Source: Belliella aquatica (GTDB lineage: Bacteria > Bacteroidota > Bacteroidia > Cytophagales > Cyclobacteriaceae). Taken from it: a stretch of DNA of 64,000 nt. Where the stretch lies: assembly GCF_014637795.1 (NCBI RefSeq), contig NZ_BMFD01000006.1, positions 178,745 through 242,744 of the forward strand. The letters are read 5' to 3'. The position numbers and the translations under genes are program-made. The stretch's first letter is position 1. The number at the start of each line of letters is the position of its first letter. The notes below the pieces were generated by a model. The model made no database searches. It had not been told where the DNA came from and saw only the letters and a list, made by a program, of their open reading frames with translations. Of this stretch, positions 27,489 through 36,786 are shown piece by piece.

Positions 27489-28418
27489 TTATTTCTTACT
27501 GAATTCAAAAAGTTTTCTTTTCTCTTCCTTGCTGAGTGCTTCATAGCCTTTATCGGCTATCTTATCCAAGATTTGATCGATTTCTTCTTGTGTAGCATCA
27601 GCAGACTTTGGGTACGACGCTGAAGTGCTTGAAGTGGTAGATTTTGTTGTTTTTTCTTCTGAGTAACTCTTCTTTTTATAGGTCACTTTGATCTTATTCT
27701 TGGCGGAAAATAAAGATTCAAAAAACTGCCCAACAGCCTGAACAGGTCTCCCCCAGTCGGATCCATTTCTCAATTGTAAGATATAGAAAAAACCCATCGC
27801 TGCTCCTCCAAGATGTGCCAATTCACCACCAGCGTTGCTACCTGCAGAATTAGCAAAAGCAATCACTACATAGAAAATCGCAATATATTTGATCTTTACA
27901 TCCCCCAAAAGAAGAAGGCGGAATGTTGTATTGGGTGCTAAAGTCGCAGCACCAATAACAATGGCATACACGCCTGCACTCGCTCCGAGCATTTTTGAGG
28001 CAGAAACAACGTCGGTGAAAAGCGGTGAGATGTTGTACATCAAAACGTAAAACACAGCCCCAGCGATTCCACCTAAAATATAAAGGTTTGCCAATTTTCT
28101 GCTGCCTAGGTATTCGTTGACCAACATACCAAACCAGTATAAGAATATCATATTAAAAAGAATATGAAATATTCCCTCGTGCAAAAACATGTAGGTCAGA
28201 ATGGACCAAGGCTGAAGTATGAATGTACCTAAATCAGCTGGCATCATTAAATAACCCAACAATAATTTGTAAAGGTCAGCTGCTCCAGCAAAGCTGAGGA
28301 TAATTCTTGCAACTAAGATCCCAGCAAAGGCCAAAAGATTGATTGCAATAAGCTTATATAGGCTATTGTTATTGTACTTAAATGCATTTCTAAGGTTATC
28401 CCAAAATCCTCCGTACAT
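27489..28418 (-). CDS. Rhomboid family intramembrane serine protease
   Basis: A 309-residue protein with six predicted TM helices. HEGIFHILFNMIFLYWFG (oxyanion His/Asn region), LGASAGVYAIV (catalytic Ser in GASA, where the usual motif is GxSG) and NAGGELAHLGGAAMGFFY (catalytic His) are visible. The soluble C-terminus (about residues 225-309) ends with a DQILDKIADKGYEALSKEEKRKL segment typical of Bacteroidota rhomboids. It lies 12 bases after a second rhomboid, in the mutL operon. Substrates are unknown. Confidence 0.88.
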   Translation of the reverse strand: MYGGFWDNLRNAFKYNNNSLYKLIAINLLAFAGILVARIILSFAGAADLYKLLLGYLMMPADLGTFILQPWSILTYMFLHEGIFHILFNMIFLYWFGMLVNEYLGSRKLANLYILGGIAGAVFYVLMYNISPLFTDVVSASKMLGASAGVYAIVIGAATLAPNTTFRLLLLGDVKIKYIAIFYVVIAFANSAGSNAGGELAHLGGAAMGFFYILQLRNGSDWGRPVQAVGQFFESLFSAKNKIKVTYKKKSYSEEKTTKSTTSSTSASYPKSADATQEEIDQILDKIADKGYEALSKEEKRKLFEFSKK

Positions 28419-28430
28419 AGTTTATAGATT

Positions 28431-29222
28431 TTAATAAAAATTGTTTCTGCCTTTTTTCCAATAATATACCAAACCTGCCCCAATTACTAAGCCACTTAAG
28501 TGAGCAAAATGAGCTACATTATCTGTGGGATTATTTACAATCACATTGTAAATGGTATATAATCCGTAAAATAAAATCAAATATTTGGCTTTGACCGGCA
28601 TAGGAGGAAACAATAAAAGTAACTCGGTGTTTGGAAAAAACATACCAAAAGCAATTAAAATCCCAAATAAAGCCCCCGAAGCCCCAACCATGGGGATGTT
28701 GATTTGAAAATCTCTAATTCCCATAAAGTTTTCCTTAGCTCTTTGAATCAGCGAAGGATTCTCTGGATTTTTACTGTATTCATCAATAAAATCAAAAACA
28801 CCTGGCTTGAATAAATGACGATTTTCACTTACAAAATCATTGAACTTTTCGGGGCTAGGATTTTCGTAGAAAGCTTCAATCTTGTTATCAAGCTGATTGA
28901 TTTTGTAGGCATTATAACCTGAATATAAAAGACCACTACCAACTCCACAAACCATCCAAAGTATGAGGAGTTTTTTCGGTCCCAAAAACTGTTCGAGAAG
29001 AGGTCCGAAAATAAACAACCCAAACATATTACTAAATAAATGCCATCCGTTGGCATGCATGAACATGTATGTTACAAATTGAGTAGGAAGGAAAAAGCTA
29101 CTTTGTACAAAATAAAGCGCGAAAACACGCTCCAACTGAGGCATCAAATAACTTGCCACGACAAACATGGCTATATTGATCAAGAGTAAATTTTTAACAA
29201 CAGGTGTTAAGTTTCTAAACAT
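28431..29222 (-). CDS. Rhomboid family intramembrane serine protease
   Basis: A 263-residue rhomboid with HANGWHLFSNMFGLFIFGPLLE (His/Asn of the oxyanion hole), GASGALFGILIAFGMF (catalytic Ser in the standard GxSG) and NVAHFAHLSGLVIG (catalytic His). Between TM helices 3 and 4 there is an inserted soluble stretch of about 60 residues (about residues 105-165), rich in charged residues. Its start is 3 bases after the mutL stop, so it belongs to the leftward 31516-27489 operon. Confidence 0.9.
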   Translation of the reverse strand: MFRNLTPVVKNLLLINIAMFVVASYLMPQLERVFALYFVQSSFFLPTQFVTYMFMHANGWHLFSNMFGLFIFGPLLEQFLGPKKLLILWMVCGVGSGLLYSGYNAYKINQLDNKIEAFYENPSPEKFNDFVSENRHLFKPGVFDFIDEYSKNPENPSLIQRAKENFMGIRDFQINIPMVGASGALFGILIAFGMFFPNTELLLLFPPMPVKAKYLILFYGLYTIYNVIVNNPTDNVAHFAHLSGLVIGAGLVYYWKKGRNNFY

Positions 29223-29225
29223 GGC

Positions 29226-31109
29226 TTATCGGTTGAAAAAAGCGTGTATTTTATGTAAATCAAGTTTGACAAAGGTTTTGTTCCCACCAAGTCCGTAATT
29301 TGGATTTTGACAGGCAAATAATTGGCCAACCAAAGTTTCCATTTCTGTAGAATCTAGTCGCGCTCCTTTTTTTATAGCAGATTTTTTTGCCAAAGATCTT
29401 GCAAGGTTTTCACGGTTATCTAAGGAAAGCTCAGATTTGAAATGCTTAAATTGCTCTAATAAGCCTTCAAAGAGTGCTTTTTCATTGGTAACTTGAATAT
29501 CGGCGGGAACACCTTGAATGAGAATTGTCTCTTTCCCAAATTCAACAATTACAAAGCCCAAGCTGTTCAATTCTTCTTTGATATCCATCACAAGCGCAAA
29601 ATCTGATTGGCTGAGTTGAATGTGCTGAGGAAAAAGACACTGCTGCGAAATTCCAGCTGCATTTTTCAATTGCTTCAAATAGCGCTCGTAGAGGATTCTC
29701 TCGTGGGTAGCCTGCTGATCTAAGATCAATAAGCCAGAAGACATTTGGGCGATAATGTAGCTCAGTTCTACTTGGAAGGTGGTTCCTGTATTTTCTTGTT
29801 CTATCGGAAAGATATTCTCTCTTTGATTCGAATCATTGGCTTTGGATGAGAAAGTAAGAAAGTCCGAAGAGGAATCCAACGCGTCTTTTTGATCGAAGTC
29901 AGGGGTGATTATCTTTTCTCCTCCTTCGAATAGTCTCTCCCATCCGGATACATCCTGCTTTCTGAAACTTGGAGTCTGGAAATTTTTATAACTGTTTTCC
30001 TTCCCCAAATCATCGGGTTTATATGTGTTTTCTAATCGTACATCACTTTTCCTAACTTCGTCATTTTTCCAATTTTCAGTGAAGTTCACATCCATATTGA
30101 AGTCCAAAGCAGGAACCACGTTGTGTGCTCCTAAGGACTGCTTTACGGCTGATCGAATTACGGCATAGACAGTACGTTCATCATCGAATTTAATTTCTGT
30201 TTTGGTTGGATGTACATTGATATCAATGTGTGAAGGATCAATTTCTAAAAATAACACATAGAAAGGCTGCATGTCCGAGGGCATCAATCCTTCATATGCG
30301 TTCGAAACAGCATGATGAAGATAATTGCTTCTGATAAATCTATTGTTGACAAAGAAATACTGTTCTCCTCTAGTCTTCTTTGCATTTTCTGGCTTTCCGA
30401 TATAGCCTTTTATGTTCAAGTGAGGTGTCTCTTCTTGACAAGTGACTAGTTGTCCTTGATAGTTTTTGCCAAAAATCCCCACGATTCTCTGACTCAATTT
30501 TCCTGGGACTAAGTTGAAAAGCTCCATGTCATTTTGAGTAAACTTAAATCCAATTTCAGGATAGGAGAGAGCTACTCTCTGAAACTCATCTACGAGATGT
30601 TTCATTTCTACCGCATTGGATTTGAGAAAATTTCTGCGAGCAGGTACATTAAAAAACAGGTTTTTAACAGCAATAGAAGTTCCTTGAGGACATGAAATAG
30701 GTTCTTGTTTCTTAAACTCAGACCCTTCAATTTGAATTAAGGTTCCTAATTCGTCATCTTCTTGCCTGGTTTTCATCTCTACTTGAGATACTGCGGCAAT
30801 AGAAGCCATAGCCTCTCCTCGAAATCCAAAAGTACGGATGGCAAAAAGGTCTGCGGAAGTTCTGATTTTGGAAGTGGCGTGTCTTTCGAAGCACATACGT
30901 GCATCAGTCAAAGTCATTCCTTTTCCATTGTCAATGACGAGCATCAAGGCCTTTCCAGCATCTTTGACGACCACTTGAACTTGTGTGGCACCTGCATCCA
31001 CCGCATTTTCGAGCATTTCTTTCAAAGCAGATGCTGGACGCTGAACTACTTCACCAGCCGCAATCTGATTGGCAATTGCATCGGGAAGAAGTTGTATGAT
31101 ATCATTCAT
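29226..31109 (-). CDS. mutL: DNA mismatch repair endonuclease MutL
   Basis: A 627-residue protein. The N-terminal GHKL ATPase has LPDAIANQIAAGEVVQRPASALKEMLENAVDAG, VIDNGKGM and ATSKI/FGFRGEAMASI. The C-terminal domain carries DQQATHERILYE, a variant of the endonuclease motif DQHA-x2-E-x4-E with His replaced by Gln. It couples MutS mismatch recognition to strand incision. The start overlaps the upstream small membrane protein by 4 bases. Confidence 0.95.
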   Translation of the reverse strand: MNDIIQLLPDAIANQIAAGEVVQRPASALKEMLENAVDAGATQVQVVVKDAGKALMLVIDNGKGMTLTDARMCFERHATSKIRTSADLFAIRTFGFRGEAMASIAAVSQVEMKTRQEDDELGTLIQIEGSEFKKQEPISCPQGTSIAVKNLFFNVPARRNFLKSNAVEMKHLVDEFQRVALSYPEIGFKFTQNDMELFNLVPGKLSQRIVGIFGKNYQGQLVTCQEETPHLNIKGYIGKPENAKKTRGEQYFFVNNRFIRSNYLHHAVSNAYEGLMPSDMQPFYVLFLEIDPSHIDINVHPTKTEIKFDDERTVYAVIRSAVKQSLGAHNVVPALDFNMDVNFTENWKNDEVRKSDVRLENTYKPDDLGKENSYKNFQTPSFRKQDVSGWERLFEGGEKIITPDFDQKDALDSSSDFLTFSSKANDSNQRENIFPIEQENTGTTFQVELSYIIAQMSSGLLILDQQATHERILYERYLKQLKNAAGISQQCLFPQHIQLSQSDFALVMDIKEELNSLGFVIVEFGKETILIQGVPADIQVTNEKALFEGLLEQFKHFKSELSLDNRENLARSLAKKSAIKKGARLDSTEMETLVGQLFACQNPNYGLGGNKTFVKLDLHKIHAFFNR

Positions 31110-31516
31110 CGGCTTCGTTTTCTTTTCAATCTTAAAAATAGTCCAAAAAGAAATCCACCTCCAGTGAGGTAGAGTATGCCATAAAGAACAATTGGGCCAT
31201 AAAATATATATCCAAAGGACCCTCCAATTAAGAGTAAAAATATCACAAATCGCAAGAATCCAGCAGAAGTCAACGGTGATGATTGTCTTCCTTTGATGGG
31301 GCCACCTTGAGTAAAGGCCCCCTTGATCGAGGAGCCATAATCTTGCATAAATGATTCTGAAAGTTCCTCATCAGATTTTATAACGCCTTCAGCCTGAAGA
31401 TTTCTTTTGATCCTCGCAGTTCGTTGTTCGATTTCTTCACGCACAGGATCGTAATATCTTGGCTTGATATCGAAGCTCATTGGCTTAGCTGTTCTAAAGA
31501 TTGAAGGGAATTTCAT
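31106..31516 (-). CDS. Small membrane protein upstream of mutL
   Basis: A 136-residue protein with a basic, soluble N-terminus (SFDIKPRYYDPVREEIEQRTARIKRNL) and two TM helices at the C-terminus (about residues 84-105 and 108-130), ending with a basic RLKRKRSR tail. The family is known among Bacteroidota as a hypothetical mutL neighbour, but I cannot name a function. It is the first gene of the mutL-rhomboid-rhomboid operon. Confidence 0.7.
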   Translation of the reverse strand: MKFPSIFRTAKPMSFDIKPRYYDPVREEIEQRTARIKRNLQAEGVIKSDEELSESFMQDYGSSIKGAFTQGGPIKGRQSSPLTSAGFLRFVIFLLLIGGSFGYIFYGPIVLYGILYLTGGGFLFGLFLRLKRKRSR

Positions 31517-31607
31517 AATGAATTAGATTCTTTTTTGATATTTCTCGTTGTATTCATGACATACGTCCTTTTATCATAATTGATACAAGACCAAAGGAAA
31601 ATTCCTA

Positions 31608-31615
31608 TATGTTTG
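31608..31615 (+). promoter_or_regulatory. -7 box TATGTTTG upstream of the GH3 fusion gene
   Basis: An exact TAnnTTTG match, 65 bases before the ATG. A TTG at 31580-31582 is 25 bases upstream, slightly longer than the usual spacing. Medium-low confidence. Confidence 0.4.
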
Positions 31616-31680
31616 CAGAATACAATGTATATTCATACAAAGTTATTTTAAAAATTAAGCAATAAAAATTAAACAGCAGG

Positions 31681-34600
31681 ATGCGGATAAAAGTTTGGAG
31701 CACACTTTTAGGTTTAGCTATGATTTTTCAGGCTGATGGAGTTTCGGGTTGGGATTTTCCCAGCATGTATTCAAATGCCAATACAATTGAAGTTGGGAAC
31801 TCAAGTTTTATAAAAGATTCGGTAGAATCAATAAAAGAAAGAAAGGATCCTCTGATGGCGGGAGATTACCGCAAACAGATGTCTTGGGTTGACTCTGTTT
31901 TCAATAGTCAAACCTTTGAGCAGCGACTAGGGCAACTTTTTATGGTAGCTGCTTATTCAAATCGAGACGCCAAGCATCGTGAGGAAATTGCCAAACTAAT
32001 TAAAGAGCAAAATCTTGGCGGATTGATATTTTTTCAAGGAGGGCCAGTGAGACAAGCTAATCTTACTAACTATTACCAATCTATTTCTGATACACCCTTA
32101 TTCATCGCGATGGATGCAGAATGGGGTATCAACATGAGACTAGACTCAGTGATCACATTCCCCAAGGCGATGACCTTAGGTGCACTGCCTGACGAGAAGT
32201 TGATCTATGATATGGGCAAAGAAATCGCCAGACAGTTTACTGAACTAGGAATGCATATCAATTTCGCACCAGTAGTGGATGTGAATTCTAATCCAGATAA
32301 TCCCGTGATTGGTTACCGGGCTTTTGGTGAGGAGAAGCGCTTGGTTACCAGAAAATCCATGGCTTATATGAAAGGTTTGCAAGAGCATGGGGTAATTGCC
32401 AATGCGAAACATTTTCCTGGTCATGGAGATACAGAATCAGATTCTCACTACACACTCCCTGTAATTAGACATTCTCAAAATAGAATTTTTGATATTGATC
32501 TCTATCCTTACAGAGAATTGATTGACGAGGATTTGATGAGTGTGATGGTGGCGCATTTGCATATCCCAAGTCTAGACAGTGAAAAAAATAAAGCAACTAC
32601 GCTTTCAAAGTATGTAGTGACTGATTTGTTGAAAGATCAGATGAATTTTGAGGGATTGGTATTTACTGATGCTTTGAATATGAAAGGTGTGAGTAGTTAT
32701 TACAAACCTGGTGAAGTAGATTTATTAGCATTGCAGGCCGGAAATGATATTTTACTTTATTCAGAAGATGTGCCTAAAGCCAAAGAGATGATCATGCAAG
32801 CCATCTCTGAGGGGAAAATCTCTCAAGAAGAAATAGATAGCAGAGTAATCAAAGTTTTGAAAGCCAAATATTGGGCTGGGTTAAACGAAGCTCCCAAAAT
32901 TAAAATAGACGGATTAATTGATCGATTAAATTCAAAGCAGACTTCACTTTTGGTAGAAAGGCTATTTGCTAATTCAATAACAGTCACTTCTAATAAAAAT
33001 AGTTTTTTACCCTTGAGAAATCTAGACTTGTTAAATATCGCTTCCTTGACTATTGGAGGAGATGGGAAAGTTTTTCAAGAGAAAATTGACAAATATGCCA
33101 AGGTGGATCATTTTAATATTGACAAAGGAGTTAATGGCAATTCTATCAAAGAAATTAATGACAAATTAGCCCCTTATAATACGGTGATTGTAGGCTTAAT
33201 GGGTCTCACGAATAGTCCGTCTCGAGGCTTTGGAATCAATCAGTCAGATATCAACTTTATTAAAGAACTTAGCAAAGAAAAGTCTGTCATAGTAGCACTT
33301 TTTGGGAATGCCTATGCATCTAAAAGTCTGAATGGTTTGCCACACAATATTTTGACTTTTGAAAACAATGAATTTACCCAGAGGCTTGTACCTGAGATAA
33401 TATTCGGGGGGAGAGCCGCAAGAGGGATGATGCCTGTATCAATCAGTGAGAATATCAAAGTAGGAAGTGGAGGTTATCTCGAAGGTCTTGGAAAGCTTTC
33501 TTACAGCTATCCTGAGAGTCAGGGAATGAATAGTACGATTTTGTCGGAGATAGATCAGATCATGGAAGCTGGGATTAGGAAGAAAGCAACTCCAGGAGGT
33601 GTTGTTTTGGTTGCTAAAAATGGTCAAGTAGTTTTTGAAAAGGCCTACGGCTATCACGATTATGAGAAAACTCAAGCAGTCAATACCAAAACTATCTATG
33701 ATTTGGCTTCAATAACCAAAGTCTTGGCCACTACTCAAGCGGTCATGTTTTTGGCGAGTAGAGACATTATTGATATGGATAAGCCAATTTCAAGATATTT
33801 ACCAGAGCTGAAGCTTACGAATAAGGGAGATTTGCTACTGAAAGATATCATGGCTCACGAAGCTGGATTGGTTGCCTTCATTCCCTATTATGTAAATACA
33901 GTACAAGCAGGTTCTTGGAAAAATGAGTATTATCGAGATTCAGCTTCCGAAGATTATAATATTCCGATTTCAAATGACATGTATGGTAGGCAAAGTCTTA
34001 GAGATAGTATTTGGAATTGGACAATTAAGTCTGATTTAAGAAAGCCTGATCCAAACAGAAGAAGATACAGCTATGTTTACTCGGATTTGACGATGTATTT
34101 GATGCAAGCAGTTGTGGAGAGAATGACAAATCAGCCGATGGATGAATTTATGGATCAAAATTTCTATACGCCATTGGGTTTATATACATTGACCTTCAAT
34201 CCTTTGAGGAAGATCTCCTTAGAAAACATAGCACCGACAGAAGATGATGTTGCGTTTCGAAAAAGACTAGTTCGAGGTTTTGTTCATGATCCTGGAGCAG
34301 CAATGTACGGAGGCGTGGCAGGTCATGCGGGTTTATTTGGTACTGCCAACGACCTTGCTGTCATGATGCAGCTTATGCTCAACGGAGGGAAATATGGGGA
34401 TGTCAATCTTTTGGATGAAAAGACGATTAAAGAATTTACAAAAAGACAATCTAATCAAAGTAGAAGAGGCTGGGGTTGGGATAAGCCAGATCCTGAAAAA
34501 GGAAAAGGTGGAGGAGCAGGTGTTTTAGCTCCAAAAAGCACATTTGGGCATACAGGTTTCACGGGTACAGCAGTATGGGCTGACCCTGAAAATGATTTAA

Positions 34601-34743
34601 TCTATGTGTTTTTGTCCAATCGTGTCCATCCTGATGCAAGTAATAATGCTTTATTAAAGGAAGGTGTCCGAACTGAAATTCAAGATGTTATCTACCGATC
34701 TATGATGAAGCCTGAGAGACCTTCTAGATTAGCAGAGGAATAA
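31681..34743 (+). CDS. GH3 family (NagZ-like) / beta-lactamase-type serine hydrolase fusion
   Basis: A 1020-residue secreted or membrane-associated protein with an N-terminal signal (residues 1-23). The first part is GH3: FFQGGPVRQAN, FAPVVDVN, NAKHFPGHGDTESDSHYTLP (NagZ His/Asp motif) and a C-terminal GH3 domain. The second part (from about residue 620) is a class C beta-lactamase-like hydrolase with the S-x-x-K motif ASITKVLATTQ, a YSD-like tyrosine motif (YSYVYSDLTMYL) and HTGFTGTAVWADP. This architecture is standard in Bacteroidota and suggests peptidoglycan or muropeptide turnover. Confidence 0.9.
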   Translation: MRIKVWSTLLGLAMIFQADGVSGWDFPSMYSNANTIEVGNSSFIKDSVESIKERKDPLMAGDYRKQMSWVDSVFNSQTFEQRLGQLFMVAAYSNRDAKHREEIAKLIKEQNLGGLIFFQGGPVRQANLTNYYQSISDTPLFIAMDAEWGINMRLDSVITFPKAMTLGALPDEKLIYDMGKEIARQFTELGMHINFAPVVDVNSNPDNPVIGYRAFGEEKRLVTRKSMAYMKGLQEHGVIANAKHFPGHGDTESDSHYTLPVIRHSQNRIFDIDLYPYRELIDEDLMSVMVAHLHIPSLDSEKNKATTLSKYVVTDLLKDQMNFEGLVFTDALNMKGVSSYYKPGEVDLLALQAGNDILLYSEDVPKAKEMIMQAISEGKISQEEIDSRVIKVLKAKYWAGLNEAPKIKIDGLIDRLNSKQTSLLVERLFANSITVTSNKNSFLPLRNLDLLNIASLTIGGDGKVFQEKIDKYAKVDHFNIDKGVNGNSIKEINDKLAPYNTVIVGLMGLTNSPSRGFGINQSDINFIKELSKEKSVIVALFGNAYASKSLNGLPHNILTFENNEFTQRLVPEIIFGGRAARGMMPVSISENIKVGSGGYLEGLGKLSYSYPESQGMNSTILSEIDQIMEAGIRKKATPGGVVLVAKNGQVVFEKAYGYHDYEKTQAVNTKTIYDLASITKVLATTQAVMFLASRDIIDMDKPISRYLPELKLTNKGDLLLKDIMAHEAGLVAFIPYYVNTVQAGSWKNEYYRDSASEDYNIPISNDMYGRQSLRDSIWNWTIKSDLRKPDPNRRRYSYVYSDLTMYLMQAVVERMTNQPMDEFMDQNFYTPLGLYTLTFNPLRKISLENIAPTEDDVAFRKRLVRGFVHDPGAAMYGGVAGHAGLFGTANDLAVMMQLMLNGGKYGDVNLLDEKTIKEFTKRQSNQSRRGWGWDKPDPEKGKGGGAGVLAPKSTFGHTGFTGTAVWADPENDLIYVFLSNRVHPDASNNALLKEGVRTEIQDVIYRSMMKPERPSRLAEE

Positions 34744-34815
34744 AATTAGATAAATTGAACATTATATAGCCCATTGGTTGTTAGTGAACTATTATTTCCA
34801 ATTGAGAGAAAAATT

Positions 34816-35961
34816 ATGAAAATAGGAATTGTTTGTTATCCTACATTTGGAGGAAGTGGAGTGGTCGCTACTGAATTAGGAAAAGCTTTAGCCAAAGAAG
34901 GGCATCAAATTCACTTTATCACTTATAGGCAGCCTACAAGGTTGGATTTTTTTAGTGAAAATTTATTCTATCACGAAGTAGACATTAAAAGTTATCCATT
35001 ATTTGAGCATGCGCCTTACGAATTGGCTTTGGCAAGTAAAATGGTCAATGTAGTCAAATACGAACAGTTAGATTTGTTACACGTTCATTACGCAATCCCC
35101 CATGCGTCAGCGGCATATATGGCCAAACAAATATTGAAGGAGGAGGGGATTTATATTCCTGTAGTTACGACGCTTCATGGCACAGACATTACCTTGGTAG
35201 GCAAAGATCCAAGTTACGAACCTGTAGTTACTTTTAGCATCAATCAGTCTGACGGTGTGACAGCCGTATCTGAAGATTTAAGAAAAGCAACTTATGAGCT
35301 TTTTCCAGTCAAGAGAGATATTGAGGTAATACCAAACTTTATAGACCTTGATCGATTCAAAAAACAGAAAAAAGACCATTTTAAGCTTGCCATTTGTCCT
35401 CACAATGAAAAGCTGATCGTTCATACCTCGAATTTCAGGAAAGTCAAAAGGGTTGAGGATGTTATCAGGGTGTTTTTCGAGGTAAGAAAAGTTATTCCAG
35501 CCAAATTATTACTAGTTGGTGATGGTCCAGAAAGAGATAAGATGGAAAGATTGTGTCGCGAATTAGGCACTTGTGATGATATTAGATTCCTAGGAAAATT
35601 GGAAGCTGTAGAAGAGGTGCTCTCTGTTGCGGATTTATTTATGATGCCGTCAGAGAAAGAAAGTTTCGGATTGGCAGCATTGGAAGCTATGGCCTGCGAA
35701 GTGCCAATTTTATCTTCTAATGCCGGTGGAATACCTGAATTGAATATTGATGGTGAAACTGGTTTTGTATGTGATATAGGTGACGTAGAAACGATGACGA
35801 AGAGGGCTTTAGAGATATTGAAAGATGAAAACTTACCAGGTTTCAAGGATCGCGCTTTGAAGAGAGCAAAGCAGTTTGATGTTACCAATATATTACCAAT
35901 GTACGAGGCTTTTTATCACCAAACTATTGAAAAGGCTAAGGTTTTATTAGCCAAGATTTAG
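34816..35961 (+). CDS. bshA: N-acetyl-alpha-D-glucosaminyl L-malate synthase BshA
   Basis: A GT4 glycosyltransferase of 381 residues beginning MKIGIVCYPTFGGSGVVATELGKALAKEGH, the BshA signature. HVHYAIPHASAAYMAKQIL, TTLHGTDITLVGKDPSY and SEKESFGLAALEAMACEVPI (E-x7-E) follow. It makes GlcNAc-malate, the first step of bacillithiol synthesis. I chose ATG 34816 over an upstream TTG at 34774, because homologues begin exactly here and the extra 14 residues are not conserved in character. A ypdA gene lies about 11 kb downstream. Confidence 0.93.
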   Translation: MKIGIVCYPTFGGSGVVATELGKALAKEGHQIHFITYRQPTRLDFFSENLFYHEVDIKSYPLFEHAPYELALASKMVNVVKYEQLDLLHVHYAIPHASAAYMAKQILKEEGIYIPVVTTLHGTDITLVGKDPSYEPVVTFSINQSDGVTAVSEDLRKATYELFPVKRDIEVIPNFIDLDRFKKQKKDHFKLAICPHNEKLIVHTSNFRKVKRVEDVIRVFFEVRKVIPAKLLLVGDGPERDKMERLCRELGTCDDIRFLGKLEAVEEVLSVADLFMMPSEKESFGLAALEAMACEVPILSSNAGGIPELNIDGETGFVCDIGDVETMTKRALEILKDENLPGFKDRALKRAKQFDVTNILPMYEAFYHQTIEKAKVLLAKI

Positions 35962-35987
35962 TCCAAAAAAAAATTAACTTTTCAAAC

Positions 35988-36023
35988 TTTTGTTCGTTAT
36001 ATAAACCATTGGTGTTAAATTTG
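35988..36023 (+). promoter_or_regulatory. Promoter for the fatty acid hydroxylase gene
   Basis: TTTTG at 35988-35992 and the exact -7 box TAAATTTG at 36016-36023 are 23 bases apart, close to the Bacteroidota housekeeping promoter spacing. The start codon chosen for the downstream gene is about 73 bases further on. Confidence 0.55.
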
Positions 36024-36096
36024 AACCGAACTTGGATTAAATTCTGTGTTTGTAAAAATTAACTTGTTGAATTCAAGATCAATAAAATCTACAATT

Positions 36097-36738
36097 ATGA
36101 GTGCCACAATGAAAAAAATAGGGAGGCTGGATAGACCAGACAATAATGGTTCAGCCCACATGTTTGATAACCCACTATTAGAGAAAATATCCAGAACACA
36201 TATTAGTATTCCAATTATTTTATTTTTAAGTATAAGTACAGTTTCATTCTATTATGCGATCACTGGTACTTCAATCAGTCTGACGATTGGTCTTGCTGTT
36301 TTGCTTATAGGTATCTTTGCATTTACTTTTGTAGAATACATGATGCATAAGCATTTTTTCCATATGGAACCAGATACTCCTGCGAAGGACAAACTCCAAT
36401 ATTCTGTTCATGGTGTGCATCATGATTATCCAAAAGATAAGGATAGATTAGCAATGCCTCCATTTATAAGCGCCTTTTATGCCTTGGTTTTTTATTTAGT
36501 TTTCACGCTGATTATGGGTGATTATGCTTTATATTTTCTCCCTGGGTTCTTGCTGGGATATTCTGCCTACTTAGGAGTTCACTATATCGTTCATGCATAT
36601 CAGCCACCAAAAAATTTCCTCAAAGTCCTGTGGGTCAATCATGCAGTGCATCACTATAAGGATCCTGATGTTGCATTTGGAGTGAGTTCTCCACTATGGG
36701 ATTATATACTAGGCACGATGCCAAAAAAAGATAAATAA
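36097..36738 (+). CDS. Fatty acid hydroxylase / sterol desaturase superfamily
   Basis: A membrane di-iron hydroxylase of 213 residues. The histidine boxes are in order: HKHFFH, HGVHHDYP, HYIVHAY and NHAVHHYKDPD, as in the FA2H/Scs7-type 2-hydroxylases. Four hydrophobic segments surround them. In Bacteroidota such enzymes may hydroxylate sphingolipid or ornithine-lipid acyl chains. ATG 36097 is preferred to an upstream GTG at 36046; ATG 36109 is another possible start. Confidence 0.85.
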   Translation: MSATMKKIGRLDRPDNNGSAHMFDNPLLEKISRTHISIPIILFLSISTVSFYYAITGTSISLTIGLAVLLIGIFAFTFVEYMMHKHFFHMEPDTPAKDKLQYSVHGVHHDYPKDKDRLAMPPFISAFYALVFYLVFTLIMGDYALYFLPGFLLGYSAYLGVHYIVHAYQPPKNFLKVLWVNHAVHHYKDPDVAFGVSSPLWDYILGTMPKKDK

Positions 36739-36742
36739 AACC

Positions 36743-36770
36743 AACCCTCTTCATCTGGAGAGGGTTTTTT
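36743..36770 (+). terminator. Terminator after the hydroxylase gene
   Basis: The arms AACCCTCT (36743-36750) and AGAGGGTT (36759-36766) are perfectly paired around an 8-base loop, followed by a T-run. Confidence 0.8.
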
Positions 36771-36786
36771 TACTTAAATATATTTC

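Noticed and set aside
34774..34815. TTG start giving 14 extra residues to BshA
   Set aside because: The ATG at 34816 gives the exact family start (MKIGIVCYPTFGGSG) and the extra residues look non-coding.
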